From Candidatus Solincola jinzensis (GTDB lineage: Bacteria; Actinomycetota; Geothermincolia; Geothermincolales; RBG-13-55-18), in assembly GCA_015711875.1 (NCBI GenBank), contig JACVJG010000164.1:1-6749 (forward strand): 6,749 nt of DNA. The letters are read 5' to 3'. Positions 5,675 to 6,749 of this stretch are shown piece by piece. The notes under the pieces were generated by a model, which was not told the DNA's origin, ran no database searches, and saw nothing but the letters and a program-made list of their open reading frames with translations. Position 1 is the first letter of the stretch. Every line of letters starts with the position of its first letter. A program made the position numbers and the translations under genes.

Positions 5675-5683
5675 ATTATAGCA
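5675..5683 (-). promoter_or_regulatory. Extended -10 promoter for moaA-moaC
   Basis: The minus strand reads TGC followed by a perfect TATAAT (5675-5680), the extended -10 form that can work without a -35 box. Indeed no -35 hexamer is seen at the expected place (near 5698-5703, GC-rich). Transcription would begin near 5668 and give a leader of about 84 bases. The upstream part of the promoter abuts the broken end of the acyl-CoA synthetase relic. Confidence 0.6.
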
Positions 5684-5693
5684 CAGGGCCCTG

Positions 5694-6436
5694 TTGGCCC
5701 GGCCTGATGGTGCCATGTTGGTGCCCGCGTGGACCTTCGTCGAGGTCAAGCGCAGGTGGGACACGGAATCGATGAACATCTGGGGGCAGAACGAGGGCAC
5801 CGACCTCTTCTCCCTGCCGGAGGTCATCCCCGACTTGGAGAAAAGGGCCAGCGGTTTCCCGCGGTGCTGGCGTGGCATGGAGTGGGACATACCGGTCATG
5901 CAGGCCACCGAGGTCAAGATCGTCGACGACGAGGGCAGGGAGCTCACGCAGCTGGGCGACGTGGGGTAGCTGTGCCAAAAATCGCCGCTCACCATGGCCT
6001 GCTACTTCGACCAGCCAGAACTTACCGCCAAGGCCTTCGACGAGTAGGGCTTCTTCCGCACTGGGGACTTTTCAGGATCGTCGACGAGCACGTCATCGCC
6101 TTCTTCGACCGCAAGAAAGACCTCATCATCCGGGGAGGGTTCAACATCAGCGCCGCCGAGGTGGAGAACATCCTGAAAGGGCACCCCGCCATAGTCGACG
6201 CCGCGGTGATGGGGATGCCCGACGAGGTGCTGGGGGAGCGGACGTGCGCTTTCGTCGTCCTCGGCGAAGGAGCCACTCTGACCCTACAGGACGTGCAGGA
6301 ATTCATGCGCGGCGAAGGGGTTGCCAACTACAAGTGGCCCGAGAGGATAGAGATCGTCCGGGAGATCCTGAGGAACCCGGTGGGCAAGGTGGTCAAGGCG
6401 CAGCTGTGGCGGGAGCTTGCGGAAGGCGGGGAGTAG
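5694..6436 (+). pseudogene. Acyl-CoA synthetase (ANL superfamily) C-terminal relic
   Basis: This is the remains of an AMP-forming acyl-CoA synthetase or ligase. Recognisable parts in order are a WGQNEG motif at the place of the family's YGxTE (about 5781), EVKIVDDEGREL (about 5908), FDQPELTAKAFDE, FRTGD (the A7 motif, about 6054), RKKDLIIRGGFNIS (the A8 hinge, about 6110), PDEVLGERTCAFVVL, and NPVGKVVKAQL (A10) with the catalytic lysine. About the first half of the adenylation domain is missing; similarity starts near 5706. Three lesions follow. A TAG at 5967-5969 stands where GDVGE is expected, so GAG probably changed to TAG. A second TAG at 6045-6047 again replaces an expected Glu. A one-base deletion near 6068-6070 shifts the frame, and the rest is open to TAG at 6434. 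It cannot make a full enzyme as it stands. Some single-base lesions could be assembly errors, but the missing 5' half cannot. Confidence 0.88.
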
Positions 6437-6644
6437 TCAAACAACCCCCGCCCCTGACGCCACGCGGATGGGAGGGACCCAGGCATGAACGCACCCGCCG
6501 GATGCGCGGGCGGGGCGAGAGGCGACAAGCGGAGAGGCGCGTATCGGGGCGGAGGAGAAAGCCTTGCCCCCATAAGGAGATGTGCCTGAATATGGGTTGA
6601 GCGTTTCGAGCCGGCTTACCCGGTCAGCACATGGCCATGCGGCA
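6437..6644. other. Gap between two decayed genes
   Basis: This stretch separates the 3' end of the synthetase relic from the 3' end of the msrA remnant, so the two converge on it. It is GC-rich and contains a CCCGCC/GGCGGG inverted repeat near 6490-6510 without a T tract. No convincing gene, promoter or RNA was seen. Confidence 0.4.
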
Positions 6645-6749
6645 TCAGCCTGATTTTCGGCGCAGCCTGGCCAGCTTGGGGGCGATCACCGCGCGGCAGT
6701 AGGGCTGGTCGGGGTTGCGCTCGAACTAGCGGTGATGGTATTCCTCCGC
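6645..6749 (-). pseudogene. msrA: MsrA C-terminal end, interrupted and cut by the window edge
   Basis: The minus strand from the window edge reads AEEYHHR, a stop, then FERNPDQPYCRAVIAPKLARLRRKSG and TGA at 6645. This matches the C-terminal end of peptide methionine sulfoxide reductase MsrA, which repairs oxidised methionine; the family carries AEEYHQxYF, then a YCR...VIAPKLA segment. The TAG at 6726-6728 stands where the family has Tyr, and would remove the last 26 residues. The catalytic GCFW region lies outside the window. Whether the rest of the gene is intact cannot be seen, so it may be a recently broken gene, or the TAG may be a sequencing error. Confidence 0.75.

Noticed and set aside
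4664..5707. Long open plus-strand frame opposite moaA
   Set aside because: It is antisense to a fully conserved moaA, has no recognisable motif, and arises from GC-rich codon bias on the opposite strand.
5967..6047. Selenocysteine, pyrrolysine or recoded amber in the synthetase
   Set aside because: The expected residues are Glu, a frameshift follows, the 5' half is missing, and intact genes in the window use TAG as a true stop.
5729..6436. Apparent intact 235-residue protein
   Set aside because: Only the part after about 6071 is in the true synthetase frame; the first part is an out-of-frame reading of the relic, whose real frame there is that of 5694-5969.
1..6749. tRNA genes, CRISPR array, insertion sequence or phage genes
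   Set aside because: No cloverleaf with a proper T-loop, no regularly spaced repeats, and no transposase, integrase or phage motif were found on either strand.

Overview
The window looks like a chromosomal piece of a GC-rich, probably anaerobic actinobacterium. The DUF5318-type zinc-ribbon protein is an actinobacterial family. The CooT-type nickel protein and the molybdenum cofactor (Moco) genes fit an anaerobic, metal-enzyme-dependent lifestyle. These assignments come from sequence recognition only; no database search was run.

Nearly all intact genes lie on the minus strand, so they read right to left. The largest block is a Moco cluster. It starts with moaA (4610-5584) and moaC (4109-4606), which are almost abutting and make cyclic pyranopterin monophosphate from GTP. 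After a 319-base gap come a stand-alone MOSC-domain protein (3346-3789) and mogA/moaB (2803-3342), also almost abutting. moaA has an extended -10 promoter and a short leader with a hairpin followed by six T residues. No moaD, moaE, moeA or moeB is present, so the middle and final steps of the pathway must be encoded elsewhere.

Downstream are three smaller units. The first is a single-domain RsbRD-N-like protein (2250-2702) with a clear sigma70-type promoter between it and mogA. The second is a histidine-phosphatase-superfamily enzyme (1292-1936). The third is a two-gene operon of a DUF5318 zinc-ribbon protein (787-1161) and a CooT-family nickel-binding protein (594-785), preceded by a -10 box and a leader with two hairpins.

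The right end is decayed. On the plus strand, 5694-6436 is the C-terminal half of an ANL-superfamily acyl-CoA synthetase, truncated at its 5' end and broken by two amber codons and one frameshift. On the minus strand, 6645-6749 is the C-terminal end of msrA with an amber codon, running off the window. The left end (1-593) has no recognisable gene but contains a dense cluster of short inverted repeats at about 159-224. Nothing here clearly amounts to a new system. The points most worth a second look are the moaA leader, the DUF5318-CooT operon leader, the MOSC protein inside the Moco cluster, and the repeated amber lesions.
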